Counted from the stretch's first letter, positions 34,472 through 43,326 are shown. The stretch is 64,000 nucleotides of DNA from UBA7672 sp030824255 (GCA_942493305.1 OW818686.1:372001-436000), one strand, 5' to 3'. Numbers and translations: made by a program. Notes: a model not told the origin generated them from the letters alone.

Positions 34472-35770
34472 CTACTGGCCCAGCGCCTGTTCGATATCGG
34501 CGATGAGATCGTCCGGGTTCTCGACGCCGATGGACAGACGGATCAGGGACTCGGTGATGCCGAGACGCAGGCGCTGGTCTGGCGGCACGTCGGAGTGGGT
34601 CATGGCTGCGGGGTGGGAGGCGAGGGTTTCGGTGCCGCCAAGACTGACGGCGAGCTTGATGACCACCAGCTTGTTCAGGAAGTCGAAGGCCTCCTTTTCG
34701 CCGCCCTTGATCTCGAAGGAGAAGGTGGAGCCGGCGGTGACGCACTGTTTCTCGAACAGGGCGCGGTCGGGATGGTCCTTCGGCAGGAAAGGCAGATACC
34801 AGACCGACGCCACGCGAGGATGATCCTGAAGATAAGCGGCGACCTTGCGGGCGCCGAGTTCGGCGGCGTCCATCCGGACTTTCAGTGTTTCAAGCGAACG
34901 CAGAAGCAACCAGGCTGTGTGCGGGTCCGTCATCGTGCCGAGGATCGTGCGGAAGACGGCGACCTGGCTGATCCAGATGGCGCTGCCCGAAGCGGCGCCC
35001 GCGATCAGATCCGAGTGACCGCCGACATATTTGGTGAGCGAGGTGACGCAGATGTCCGCGCCGAGCTTCAGCGGCTGTTGCCAGATGGGGCCAAGGAAGG
35101 TGTTGTCGACGATGACCGGCGGACGGGGACCTGCGCCTTTCACCTGATCGGCGACTTCGCGCGCGAAGGCGATGTCGACGAGGCCGTTGGTGGGGTTGGC
35201 GGGTGTCTCGATGTAGATCGCGCCGACCTTGCCGCCGGTTTCCGCCGCAAGCTTCATGGCTTTCTCAGCGGCTTCGCTGAGACCCTTCGTGCCATGCTCC
35301 GCCATGAAGCCGACGCCGGTGACGCCAAACTGCGGCAGGATGTTGTGCACCAGGTATTCCGTGCCGCCGTAGACAGGCTCGGAGAACACGAATGTGTCGC
35401 CCGGACGCAGGAACGTCATCAACGTGGTGGAGATGGCCGCCATGCCGGAGGCAAAGGCGAGTGCTTTCTCAGCAGCATCCCAAACGGCGAGTCGATCTTC
35501 AAGAACTTCGAGGTTGGGGTTGTTGATACGCGAGTAGATGAGATGCATCTCCTCGCCGCGGTTCTTCTCGCGGAGGCCGTAGGCGAGTTCAAAAGACGCC
35601 TTGCCTTCCTCAGCTGTGCCAAAGACGAACGTCGACGTCTGGAAGAGCGGCGGCTTCAGCGCGCCTTCCGAGAGGTGAGGCGAATAGCCATACCCCATCA
35701 TCAGCGTTTCGGGCGCGAGGTCGCGATCGCCCAGTTTCCTTGACCTGTAAGGCTTCGTCGGACGTGTCAT
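34472..35770 (-). CDS. Cystathionine gamma-synthase/lyase family PLP enzyme
   Basis: 432 aa. PLP Lys in SLTKYVGGHSDLIAG; cofactor phosphate motif FASGMAAISTT, Tyr region YSRINNPNLEVLE, DNTFLGPIWQQPL. Members make or break cystathionine, homocysteine or methionine C-S bonds. Residues that separate gamma-synthase from methionine gamma-lyase are not decisive, so the reaction is open. It is transcribed alone; no methionine gene is near. Confidence 0.88.
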   Translation of the reverse strand: MTRPTKPYRSRKLGDRDLAPETLMMGYGYSPHLSEGALKPPLFQTSTFVFGTAEEGKASFELAYGLREKNRGEEMHLIYSRINNPNLEVLEDRLAVWDAAEKALAFASGMAAISTTLMTFLRPGDTFVFSEPVYGGTEYLVHNILPQFGVTGVGFMAEHGTKGLSEAAEKAMKLAAETGGKVGAIYIETPANPTNGLVDIAFAREVADQVKGAGPRPPVIVDNTFLGPIWQQPLKLGADICVTSLTKYVGGHSDLIAGAASGSAIWISQVAVFRTILGTMTDPHTAWLLLRSLETLKVRMDAAELGARKVAAYLQDHPRVASVWYLPFLPKDHPDRALFEKQCVTAGSTFSFEIKGGEKEAFDFLNKLVVIKLAVSLGGTETLASHPAAMTHSDVPPDQRLRLGITESLIRLSIGVENPDDLIADIEQALGQ

Positions 35771-35962
35771 GCTGCAGAAGATAGGGCGCTTTGCGCCTTA
35801 CAGGAACCAAATGTTGCAACTGGCTCTTGCCCTGCGAGGCGGGTTGCGCGTTATCGTTCCGGAAGAACGAGGCTGGCATTGCCGGTTCGCCTGCGGCTTG
35901 AAGGTGTTTTACCGACTCAAGCTGAAGGCATAGGCCTAGTTTTCGAGGCAAGGGAGGCGGGT

Positions 35963-36478
35963 TTGGATCGGGCACCGGGAACCGGCAAGGACCATATCGG
36001 CTATCATGCGTTCACGCAGGCTGCGCTGCGTGGCGTGGTGCGCGCCGCCATGGACAAGGTTTCCGGCATGAGTCACCTGCCCGGCGACCACCATTTCTAC
36101 GTCACGTTCCGCACGCACATGCCGGGCGTCCAGATGGCCGACTGGCTGAAGGACAAATTCCCGGAGGAGATGACGATCGTCATCCAGCACCAGTACTGGA
36201 ATTTCAACATCTACGACGACCGGTTCGAGATCGTGCTGCGCTTTGGCGGCAATCCGGAGCCGCTGCGCGTGCCCTTCGGCGCCGTGACTCGCTTTGCCGA
36301 TCCCGCAGCCAATTTCGGCGTTCAGCTTGATCTGGCCGATGCGCGGTCTGACGGCCCCTCGATCCTGCCTGAAAAGCTCAGCTCTTCGGGCGAGACGTCC
36401 GTTTCCGCAACGCCAACGGACGGCGGCGCGCCGGCTGAAGGCACGGTGGTGTCGCTCGACAAGTTCCGCCGCAAGTGA
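35963..36478 (+). CDS. sspB: SspB-family ClpXP adaptor
   Basis: 171 aa from a TTG at 35963 that follows AAGGGAGG by five bases. The core HFYVTFRTHMPGVQMADWLKDKFPEEMTIVIQHQYWNF and LRVPFGAVTRFADPAANFGVQ matches alphaproteobacterial SspB; the variable acidic linker and terminal VSLDKFRRK is the ClpX-binding tail. SspB delivers tmRNA-tagged peptides to ClpXP. The longer frame to a TTG at 35879 lacks a ribosome site. The next gene overlaps it by four bases. Confidence 0.9.
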   Translation: MDRAPGTGKDHIGYHAFTQAALRGVVRAAMDKVSGMSHLPGDHHFYVTFRTHMPGVQMADWLKDKFPEEMTIVIQHQYWNFNIYDDRFEIVLRFGGNPEPLRVPFGAVTRFADPAANFGVQLDLADARSDGPSILPEKLSSSGETSVSATPTDGGAPAEGTVVSLDKFRRK

Positions 36479-36939
36479 GCCAGACGGGCGAGCCCGAGGA
36501 CAAACCCCGCGTCTCGGACGACGAGATGCTGGCCCGCTTCCAGACCTCGAAGAAACGCCCGCCCTGCACGGAAACGCTGGGCATGCAGCTGACGCATGTC
36601 GATCAGGCCAACATGACCTGCCGCTTTGCGTTTGAAGCGCGCGACATCTTTGCCAACCCCACAGGCGCGATCCAGGGCGGCTTCATCGCGGCCATGCTGG
36701 ACGAGGCCATGAGCACGGCGGCGATCATCGCCTCCAACGTGACCATGAATGCCCCGACGCTGGAGATGAAAATCTCCTTCCTGCGACCGCTATTCGTCGG
36801 CACGGCGACGGCGGAAGCGAAGATCCTGAAATGGGGCAAGTCCACCTGCTTCATCGAGGCGGAGCTGTTCGATCCCGACGGCAAGCTGATCGCCAAGGCC
36901 AGCGCAACGCAGGCGCCGAAGGCGTTCAAGCGGTTCTGA
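36475..36939 (+). CDS. PaaI-type hotdog thioesterase
   Basis: 154 aa; the GTG overlaps the sspB stop as GTGA. The hotdog core contains ETLGMQLTHVDQANMTCRFAFEARDIFANPTGAIQGGFIAAMLDEAMSTAA, the G-x-x-x-G-G and E/D region of the PaaI subfamily. It hydrolyses acyl- or aryl-acyl-CoA by family; substrate unknown. Translational coupling to sspB is an association without an obvious pathway link. Confidence 0.83.
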   Translation: MSQTGEPEDKPRVSDDEMLARFQTSKKRPPCTETLGMQLTHVDQANMTCRFAFEARDIFANPTGAIQGGFIAAMLDEAMSTAAIIASNVTMNAPTLEMKISFLRPLFVGTATAEAKILKWGKSTCFIEAELFDPDGKLIAKASATQAPKAFKRF

Positions 36940-36987
36940 TCCACGACGCGCGTTGACTAAAGCCTGCCGTCGCGGTTTCTCAATCGC

Positions 36988-37806
36988 GTGAAGCAGCCGA
37001 ACGAAATCTGCCAGAACGCCCTGCCCGTCGCGCCGTGGATGGATGCGCTGGCGGCGCGTTTGCCGGGGCTGCAGCCAGTTGCCGAGGGTGACTGGCTGCG
37101 GGTGGATGACGCCTATGCGGCGCAGATGGCGTATCGCGACCACTTGCTGGAGACACGGCGGGACGAGGTCGTGATGCGGGCGGCAGGGCCGGTCGAGGCC
37201 GAGGCGGCGTTGCTGGATCAGGTGACAGCGGCGGCGCTGACTCTGCCGGGGTTTGCGCGCGTCGAATGCGGGATCAAGCGGCCGGATGGCGTGGTGGTCG
37301 ATCCGGCGCGTGAGGATAGCGCTATCGTCGCGGCGGCGCGGCTGGCGCAGGAGGACTTTCTCATTCTCGAGCAGACGGATGAGGGACAAAGGCTGACGTC
37401 AGCGGTGCTGTGCTTTCCGGCGAGCTGGAGCCTGAGCCAGAAGATCGGGCGTAACATGCTGCGCATCCATGAGCCGGTGGACCGCTATGACGACAATATC
37501 GCCAAGCGCGTGAACCGCGTCATGGATGTGCTTCAGCAGGGCAATGCGGTGTGGCGGGCGAATGTGCTCTGCTACAACGACCCGGAGCTGCACCAGCCGC
37601 GCCTGGAGCATGAGCGGCGACCGTTCGATCCTGCCTTGCCGACATGGGTGCGCGTGGAGCGGCAATCGCTGAAGCGGCTGACGGCGAGCGCGACGGTGTT
37701 TGCGATCCACACTTATCTCGTGCCGCTGGAGAAGCTTTCGCCCGAACAGCTGGCGAGTTTGCCGGACAATGTGCGGCGTGGCGGCAGCATGGGCGAGACG
37801 AACTGA
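36988..37806 (+). CDS. DUF3445 heme-type oxygenase-like protein
   Basis: 272 aa from a GTG. The C-terminal two thirds carry the DUF3445 pattern: ICGIKRPDGVVVD region, QEDFLILEQTDEGQRLTSAVLCFPASWSLSQKIGRNMLRIHEPVDRYDDNI and RVERQSLKRLTASATVFAIHTYLVPL. The characterised relative is a heme-dependent oxidative N-demethylase. The last codon overlaps the start of the DNA glycosylase. Confidence 0.75.
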   Translation: MKQPNEICQNALPVAPWMDALAARLPGLQPVAEGDWLRVDDAYAAQMAYRDHLLETRRDEVVMRAAGPVEAEAALLDQVTAAALTLPGFARVECGIKRPDGVVVDPAREDSAIVAAARLAQEDFLILEQTDEGQRLTSAVLCFPASWSLSQKIGRNMLRIHEPVDRYDDNIAKRVNRVMDVLQQGNAVWRANVLCYNDPELHQPRLEHERRPFDPALPTWVRVERQSLKRLTASATVFAIHTYLVPLEKLSPEQLASLPDNVRRGGSMGETN

Positions 37807-38360
37807 TGGCGCGGAAGGCTGTGCGCGAGCCGGCGCATATCCTGCCGGATCGGCTCGCGCCCGGGTTGAAGATGTGGTTCGTGGGCACGGCGGCGGGGCC
37901 GATGTCGGCGGCGATGGGCGCGTACTACGCGCATCCGGGCAATCGCTTCTGGCGCGCACTGCACGAAACAGGGATCACGCCACGGCTGTTCGCGCCACAG
38001 GAGTTTCCATCCCTGCTCGACCTCGGCGTGGGGCTAACCGATTTCTGCAAGACGGGCTGGGGCGTGGATGCGCAAATCGCGCGCGAGGCGTTCGATGTTG
38101 AGGGCTTCAGGCGCAAGGTGACGGAGCTGAAGCCGAGCGCGCTGGCCTTCACAAGCAAGATGTCTGCGAGCCTGTGGCTTGGCAAACCAACGGGGCGGAT
38201 CACCGTTGGCCGGCAGGAGGCGACTGACGGGCCTGACGTTTTCGTGCTACCCTCACCTTCAGGACTGGCGACGTCATACTGGTCGATAGAACCCTGGCGC
38301 GAAGCGGCGGATTATCTGCGTGCTGGCGCGAAGGTCAGGAATTCTCGCGCGCGTCAATGA
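37806..38360 (+). CDS. Mismatch-specific (MUG/TDG-type) DNA glycosylase
   Basis: 184 aa. ATG 37806 overlaps the preceding stop by one base. The family motifs are visible: VGTAAGPMSAAMGAYYAHPGNRFWRALHETGITP (NPG-like active-site loop AHPGNRFW) and VFVLPSPSGLATSYWSIEPW. The family removes uracil and other damaged bases from mispairs. The role with DUF3445 is unknown. Its end overlaps the convergent L,D-transpeptidase gene by 26 bases. Confidence 0.82.
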   Translation: MARKAVREPAHILPDRLAPGLKMWFVGTAAGPMSAAMGAYYAHPGNRFWRALHETGITPRLFAPQEFPSLLDLGVGLTDFCKTGWGVDAQIAREAFDVEGFRRKVTELKPSALAFTSKMSASLWLGKPTGRITVGRQEATDGPDVFVLPSPSGLATSYWSIEPWREAADYLRAGAKVRNSRARQ

Positions 38361-39036
38361 CGCTGGCGCTGTTGTTGGCTTCGGTGGCAGAGGCGCGGTT
38401 GTACGGAGTGAAGGCCGGGAAAGCGACCTGCATGGAGGCCTCGTCAGGCAGCACGTAGAACACGCCGCCTTTCTTGAAGATGGGCTGGACAACCTTCGCG
38501 TAGAATTCTTCCGAGACGTTGATGCAGCCGTGCGTGACGCGGTTGTCTTTCGGGGACGGTGAGTTCAGCAGCTTCTGGCGCTGGGCAGCATTCGTCGTAT
38601 CGGTGAGCGGGTGGATGGAGACAGCGGTTTCATAATCGACCCACAGCACGCGCTTGCCGCCGGCGGCAGGGCCGTAGCCCGCGAGGAAGCGGCCGGCCGG
38701 CGTGGTGCGGTCTTTCGCCGGAATGTCTTTCAGTTCGCGATCGCCGACGCCTGGGGCGGAATCATCTCCCACCGCAGAGCCGATGAGCGCAGGCGCAAGC
38801 CCTTGCAGCTTGCCATCGGCGCCGAAGATGAGGACCTGGGCAGCGGCCTTGTCTATGACGGCGAAGGGCATGCCCTGGCTGTCGCGGGTCGCGATGACCC
38901 AACCAGCGAGATCGACCACAGCTTCCGCGACATGCTGGTCAGGGTCGACGTCATCGACAGGTTGGGCGAATGCGCCAAGCGCGACGCCGCAGCCCAAGGC
39001 AAGCGAGACAGCTGCAGAACGAATGACCGTTTTCAA
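38335..39036 (-). CDS. L,D-transpeptidase (YkuD domain), secreted
   Basis: 233 aa from a TTG; signal peptide MKTVIRSAAVSLALGCGVALGAFA. The catalytic motif is VTHGCINVSEEFY (His, then Cys about residue 172). The protein crosslinks meso-diaminopimelate residues of peptidoglycan or attaches proteins to it. It fits the group of periplasmic proteins nearby (39151-39471, 39866-41347). Confidence 0.85.
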   Translation of the reverse strand: MKTVIRSAAVSLALGCGVALGAFAQPVDDVDPDQHVAEAVVDLAGWVIATRDSQGMPFAVIDKAAAQVLIFGADGKLQGLAPALIGSAVGDDSAPGVGDRELKDIPAKDRTTPAGRFLAGYGPAAGGKRVLWVDYETAVSIHPLTDTTNAAQRQKLLNSPSPKDNRVTHGCINVSEEFYAKVVQPIFKKGGVFYVLPDEASMQVAFPAFTPYNRASATEANNSASVIDARENS

Positions 39037-39150
39037 GGCGATACGAATGACCGTGGCTCCGCCGCTGTAGAAGCCGGGCTCCCGCAGGAGCCCGGCCCAG
39101 TTCAGTTTAGATCAGCTCAGACAAGTATGTGACCCGTGAGAGTCACAGGA

Positions 39151-39471
39151 TCAACCCCGCGGCGTACGCGCCGGGGCGCTTTCCAGCGTGGTGACACGGC
39201 CGCCGAGCTGGTCGGCTTTCTGGTTGGCCGTGCGGGCTTCCGTCGCAGCGGCCTGGGCGGCCGAGTTGGCAGCCTGAGCAGCCTGGTTGGCGGCGTCAGC
39301 GCGCTGGGTCGCAGTGGTGACGCGGGAATCCAGCTGGTCGATACGGCTGTTCACCGCAGCAATCTTTTCGTCGACGTAGCCGTTGGTGGCGCAGGCACTT
39401 AGGGCAATGCCGCCCAGAGCAACCACTGCGACCGCACGAGCGCTTGCAGCGTGTTTTTTCAGCCAAGTCAT
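39151..39471 (-). CDS. Ala-zipper Lpp-like lipoprotein
   Basis: 106 aa. Signal peptide MTWLKKHAASARAVAVVALGGIALSAC with lipobox LSAC; the mature part is an Ala/Gln heptad coil (NSRIDQLDSRVTTATQRADAANQAAQAANSAAQAAATEARTANQKADQLGGRVTTLE). Structure resembles Braun-type or OprI-like coiled-coil lipoproteins that can tether the outer membrane. Lacks the terminal Lys needed for peptidoglycan linkage, so tethering is unproven. Confidence 0.8.
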   Translation of the reverse strand: MTWLKKHAASARAVAVVALGGIALSACATNGYVDEKIAAVNSRIDQLDSRVTTATQRADAANQAAQAANSAAQAAATEARTANQKADQLGGRVTTLESAPARTPRG

Positions 39472-39865
39472 GTTCGCATCCTTTTATCTGCGACGGCCTC
39501 AGCGGGCCGCCATGTCGTTCGACGGAATTCGCGCACCCAAGCCAATTGCTCGCGCGCAGGCGCAAGCGATTTGCGCTGGAACCAAAACGTGGCCCCGGTC
39601 CAGTTGTTCCGCACGCGGACGATTTTTGAGCTGGAAAAAAGCAAGATTCTTGCGGTACAGATTACATGGAAGAAATGTTCTCTCCCAACGCACTCACCTT
39701 CCGCAGCGCTGGATGCTGGATTGCCTGAAATCCATGACAGGTATGGCCTGATGGCGCGCGCTTCGATCAGCGTGTTATCGATAAACGTGGCGATGCGGAC
39801 GGGCGATGCGGACGATTGTGCGCCGGCCCCCCGAAACGGCGCGCTGCCCGGAACGTTAAGCACCC
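39472..39865. other. Intergenic region
   Basis: Nearly 400 bases between divergent genes. No gene, hairpin or recognisable RNA seen; the promoters of both flanking genes must lie here. Confidence 0.5.
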
Positions 39866-40585
39866 ATGGAGTGGTATCACCGCAGCCTACACCTTCGCCG
39901 CCTTATCGGGATGACGCTTGTGACAATCGGCATGTCACTGGCGACGTGGTGGTTGTTCAACCTGCTGACCCCGCCGCAGCACAATCCCTTCCAGCCACTC
40001 GATCTTGCGGTGAGGCCGGGCGTGGTGACGGGCTTCAAGCTCGACGGGCTTGGCCACGACAAACAGACGTGCTTCTCGCTGCTGGATGGTACGGGGGTAG
40101 AGTATACCCGCGTCGACAAGCCGAGCGACAATCCCGAATGCGGAATTGCGGACGGGCTGACGCTCGATCGCTCGCTAACGCCCTACTCCGCCACGCTGAC
40201 GATGAGCTGCCGTCTCGCGGCGACGCTTTACATGTGGGAGAGGCATGTGGTGATCCCTGCGGCGGAAGAGCTTCTCGGACAGGGCGTGAAACGCATTGAG
40301 ACGATGGGCTCCTACTCCTGTCGCCGCGTGAACAACGCCTCGACAGGTCGATATAGCGAACATGCACGTGGCGAGGCTGTCGACATTTCGGGATTCACGC
40401 TGGAAGACGGCACGCGCATCACCGTGAAGGATGATTTTACGTCAGACGACAAGCACGGCGAGTTTCTGCGTCGCGTGCGTGACAAGGCATGCGGGCTGTT
40501 CTCGACGACGCTGAGCCCGGACTACAATGCGCTGCACGCCGATCACCTGCATCTCGACATGGGCTTCTTTTCCATCTGCTCATGA
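39866..40585 (+). CDS. Extensin-like C-terminal domain protein
   Basis: 239 aa. N-terminal membrane anchor (residues about 9-32, LIGMTLVTIGMSLATWWLFNLL). The domain carries the family's spaced Cys residues (QTCFSLL, NPECGIADG, TMSCRLAA, GSYSCRRVNN, DKACGLF, FSICS) and YSEHARGEAVDISGFTLEDG, HADHLHLDMGF. Found in periplasmic peptidoglycan-associated proteins of alphaproteobacteria; enzymatic role unproven. Confidence 0.85.
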   Translation: MEWYHRSLHLRRLIGMTLVTIGMSLATWWLFNLLTPPQHNPFQPLDLAVRPGVVTGFKLDGLGHDKQTCFSLLDGTGVEYTRVDKPSDNPECGIADGLTLDRSLTPYSATLTMSCRLAATLYMWERHVVIPAAEELLGQGVKRIETMGSYSCRRVNNASTGRYSEHARGEAVDISGFTLEDGTRITVKDDFTSDDKHGEFLRRVRDKACGLFSTTLSPDYNALHADHLHLDMGFFSICS

Positions 40586-40648
40586 CTTTCCATCTGCTCA
40601 TGACAGGGCGCGGATGCAAAACGATGCACGATGCACTATGTTGACAGC

Positions 40649-41347
40649 ATGATCCGGTCATTCGCTCTTGCAGGGGTCTTTGCGAGCATTGGCGCCTTTG
40701 CGACGCCTGCCTTTGCGCAGCTGGATACGCTGCCGCGCTTCGAGGCTCTGGAACAGCAGTTGCAGACCGCCGAGCAGCGCCATCTCGACCAGCTGGAAAC
40801 GCAGCGACAGCGCGAGAGGCTGACACAGCCCAACGTGCCGGAGGCGCAACAGGCGCTGCGCGATATGGACTACCGTCGCGAACGGGACCGTCTGCTGCTG
40901 CAATCCGAGCAGGATCGCCAGCGCGTGCAGCGAGAACGCGATCTGGCGAATGCCGCGCTCCTCGATGCGCGCGTGCCGCGGACATCGACGTCTGTGGTGA
41001 CATCGCCGGAAGCCTATCTTTTGCCGCCGGCGCCGGCGGGCAAATACTATGCACGGGTCGAGGGGCGGTTCGTACTGGTGGATGAGGCATCCCAGCTGGT
41101 GACGAGCATTCTCCCCGTGCAGCCGACAGATCCGACGGCAGATGTGCCGGCAGGGCCGCGACCCATGCCTGATCGCGGCCTGCCCGTGCGACGTGTGGCG
41201 GCGGGATCATCGCTGGTGATCCGGGATCCGGCTTCGCTGGCGCTGCCGCCTGCGCCAGGCGGGCAGTATTATGCGCGCGTGGATGGCCAGATCGTGCTGG
41301 TTGACCAGCGCACGGAAATGCCGGTGAAGGTCGTTACGGGCGGCTGA
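40649..41347 (+). CDS. Periplasmic coiled-coil protein with two RcnB-like repeats
   Basis: 232 aa from ATG 40649 (ATG 40631 possible). Signal peptide ending ATPAFAQ, then a charged helical region of about 90 residues (LEQQLQTAEQRHLDQLETQRQRERL), then two copies of a 26-residue beta unit: LLPPAPAGKYYARVEG, LPPAPGGQYYARVDG each followed by FVLVD/IVLVD. The repeat resembles the metal-sensitive RcnB-type element (P-P-x-G-x-x-Y-x-R-V-x-x-x-x-V-L-V-D). Envelope stability or metal-related role inferred only. Confidence 0.7.
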   Translation: MIRSFALAGVFASIGAFATPAFAQLDTLPRFEALEQQLQTAEQRHLDQLETQRQRERLTQPNVPEAQQALRDMDYRRERDRLLLQSEQDRQRVQRERDLANAALLDARVPRTSTSVVTSPEAYLLPPAPAGKYYARVEGRFVLVDEASQLVTSILPVQPTDPTADVPAGPRPMPDRGLPVRRVAAGSSLVIRDPASLALPPAPGGQYYARVDGQIVLVDQRTEMPVKVVTGG

Positions 41348-41448
41348 GTGGCGGGGGTGGCGTAGCCGCTGCAGTATGGGCTCTTGCGTACGGAGGGTTT
41401 CCTCCCCATCCTAATTCCATCGTCAACTTCACGAAAGGAGGTGATCCT

Positions 41449-41529
41449 ATGTCAGTCACTTTGAGCCGGGGTAACGCCCTGTCATCCGGTCTGTCGTTTG
41501 GAGCAACCTTCGATCGCAGTATCGTTTGA
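41449..41529 (+). CDS. 26-codon ORF with an ideal ribosome binding site
   Basis: The ATG at 41449 follows AAAGGAGGTGATC, complementary to the 16S rRNA 3' end over at least nine bases, with short spacing. The frame encodes MSVTLSRGNALSSGLSFGATF then DRSIV and stops at 41527-41529; no Cys. A hairpin GGGGC-ATA-GCCCC (41544-41556) and a strong terminator follow. It could be a small protein or a leader peptide; I do not recognise it. Confidence 0.55.
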   Translation: MSVTLSRGNALSSGLSFGATFDRSIV

Positions 41530-41570
41530 CGGGACAGTTTCCAGGGGCATAGCCCCGCTCACATGACGGG

Positions 41571-41610
41571 AAGGGCCGCCGGCAAGCGCCGCGCGGCCCT
41601 TCTTGTTTTT
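41571..41610 (+). terminator. Strong rho-independent terminator
   Basis: AAGGGCCGC (41571-41579) pairs with GCGGCCCTT (41593-41601), followed by CTTGTTTTT. It separates the 26-codon ORF from the amine oxidase gene, so it is either the end of the small transcript or an attenuator. Confidence 0.85.
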
Positions 41611-41701
41611 CGGGCCGACGCAGCGACTCGCCCGTTTTCGGCCACCTTGTTTTCCGAATGGCCTCAAGGCTAATTGCCGATTCAGAAGCGGGGATGATCG
41701 C

Positions 41702-43288
41702 ATGGCGCGCACGCAGCTATTCGCCGACGTTCGCAGGCGCATGGCCGAAGCGCGCTTGCAGGGGAGCGATGCGCCTGTACGCCCACGCGCAATCAGCCGC
41801 CGCTCCGCTCTCGCCCTGCTCGCGGCTGCCGCCGCATGTTCACCCAACGCAAGCGAGGCGCCGGGAGCAGAAGCGGACACCAGCACGGTGGCTATCATTG
41901 GCGGCGGCGTTTCGGGGCTGGTGGCCGCATGGCGGCTGGGGATTGCCGGTATTCCCTGCGAGGTGTTCGAGGCGAGCGGGCGGCTGGGCGGGCGGATCAA
42001 CACGCTGCGCGATTTCACGCCGGAAGGGCAGTTCTGCGAGCTGGGCGGTGAATTTGTCGACACGGATGATGCAGCGCTGATCCGGCTGTGCGGCGAACTG
42101 GGCGTCAGTATCGAGACGGTGCGCGTCGAAGGCGATGGGTTGAGCGCGCTCTACGACATTGGCGGCAAGACCTATGCGGATGCGGACCTGCTCGACCCGG
42201 TTGCCCAGACGGGTGCATTCATCCCGGCGGCGGCGCGGATCGCGGCGGACCAGGCGGCGCTGCTGGATGCGGCGGGCGACTGGACAGGACGCGCACGACG
42301 GCTCGATGCCCTGCCCCTCTCCGAGTATCTCGACAGCCTTCGCTCGACGACGGAGCCATGGGTGATCGACCTGCTGGCGTTGGCCTGGCAGGTGGAGTTC
42401 GGCATTCCGGTGAACCGGCAATCCTCGCTGAACCTGGTCGACATGATCGGCGCAAACAGCACCAAGCAGCTGAGCCTTTTCAGCCGGCGCAAGCGATCGC
42501 TGCGGATCGCACGCGGATCGTCCACGCTGATCGAGGTGCTCACGGAAAGGTTGTCGGCGCCGCCGCTGTCGTCGCAGGTGCAGCTGCATATGCGGCATGA
42601 GCTGGCGTCAATCGCGCGCGAGACAGATGGCGTTCGGCTCAGTTTCCGTACCGAGTCGGGTCCGCCGATCGAGCAGGTGTTCTCGCGTGTTGTCATGGCG
42701 CTGCCGTTCACGCGGCTGCGCGATGTGAAGGGGCTTGGCGGGCTGGCTTTGCCGGCGGACAAGATGCGGGCGATCAATGAGCTCGGCTATGGCGCGCATG
42801 CCAAGCTGGCGGTGGGAACGTCAAAGCGGCCGTGGGCTGGCGAAACGCGGTCGGGCACGATCTATTCAGACCGTGGCTTCCAGCTGGTGTGGGACACCAG
42901 TCTGGGTCAACCCGGCGAAGGCGGCGTCCTTACCAACATTATCGCGGGTGAAGCGGCAAGCGGCGAGGAAGCGCGCGCGCTGGCGAGGCTGGAGGCGGGG
43001 TTGGCGTCGCTGGCGCCGGACATTGCACGATCGCTGACCCCGAAGGTGCGGGCGAGCTTTTTCTGGAAAGCACATCCGCACACCAAGGGCAGTTATGCCG
43101 GGTGCCTTGTCGGCCAGTACACGCAGTTCCCCGAGGTCGCGGCGCGGCCGGAACTGGACGGGCGGATGGTATTTGCGGGTGAACACGCCAGCATCGGCGC
43201 GTTGGGAACCATGAATGGCGCTGTCGATGCGGGCGAGCGCGCGGCAAAACTTCTGCTGGCGCCGGCGCCGGCCGGGGAACGGGTATAA
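41702..43288 (+). CDS. FAD-dependent amine oxidase, Tat lipoprotein
   Basis: 528 aa. The N-terminus MARTQLFADVRRRMAEARL runs into RPRAISRRSALALLAAAAACSPN, a twin-arginine signal (SRRSALAL) with a lipobox ending in Cys, so a folded flavoprotein would be exported by Tat and lipidated. GGGVSGLVAAWRLGIAGIPCEVFEASGRLGG is the FAD-binding start (residues about 63-93), and GRMVFAGEHASIGALGTMNGAVDAGERAA the C-terminal flavin motif, as in monoamine and polyamine oxidases. Substrate unknown. Confidence 0.88.
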   Translation: MARTQLFADVRRRMAEARLQGSDAPVRPRAISRRSALALLAAAAACSPNASEAPGAEADTSTVAIIGGGVSGLVAAWRLGIAGIPCEVFEASGRLGGRINTLRDFTPEGQFCELGGEFVDTDDAALIRLCGELGVSIETVRVEGDGLSALYDIGGKTYADADLLDPVAQTGAFIPAAARIAADQAALLDAAGDWTGRARRLDALPLSEYLDSLRSTTEPWVIDLLALAWQVEFGIPVNRQSSLNLVDMIGANSTKQLSLFSRRKRSLRIARGSSTLIEVLTERLSAPPLSSQVQLHMRHELASIARETDGVRLSFRTESGPPIEQVFSRVVMALPFTRLRDVKGLGGLALPADKMRAINELGYGAHAKLAVGTSKRPWAGETRSGTIYSDRGFQLVWDTSLGQPGEGGVLTNIIAGEAASGEEARALARLEAGLASLAPDIARSLTPKVRASFFWKAHPHTKGSYAGCLVGQYTQFPEVAARPELDGRMVFAGEHASIGALGTMNGAVDAGERAAKLLLAPAPAGERV

Positions 43289-43326
43289 CCGCTGGGGGTT
43301 TATCCTGCGCATACAGGACAGACACC

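Noticed and set aside
34358..35743. A 461-codon plus-strand frame opposite the PLP enzyme
   Set aside because: The minus-strand enzyme has clear PLP motifs; the plus-strand translation has none.
39472..39865. Possible small genes between the lipoprotein and extensin-like genes
   Set aside because: The frames present lack ribosome sites, have no homology-like features and run across the promoters.
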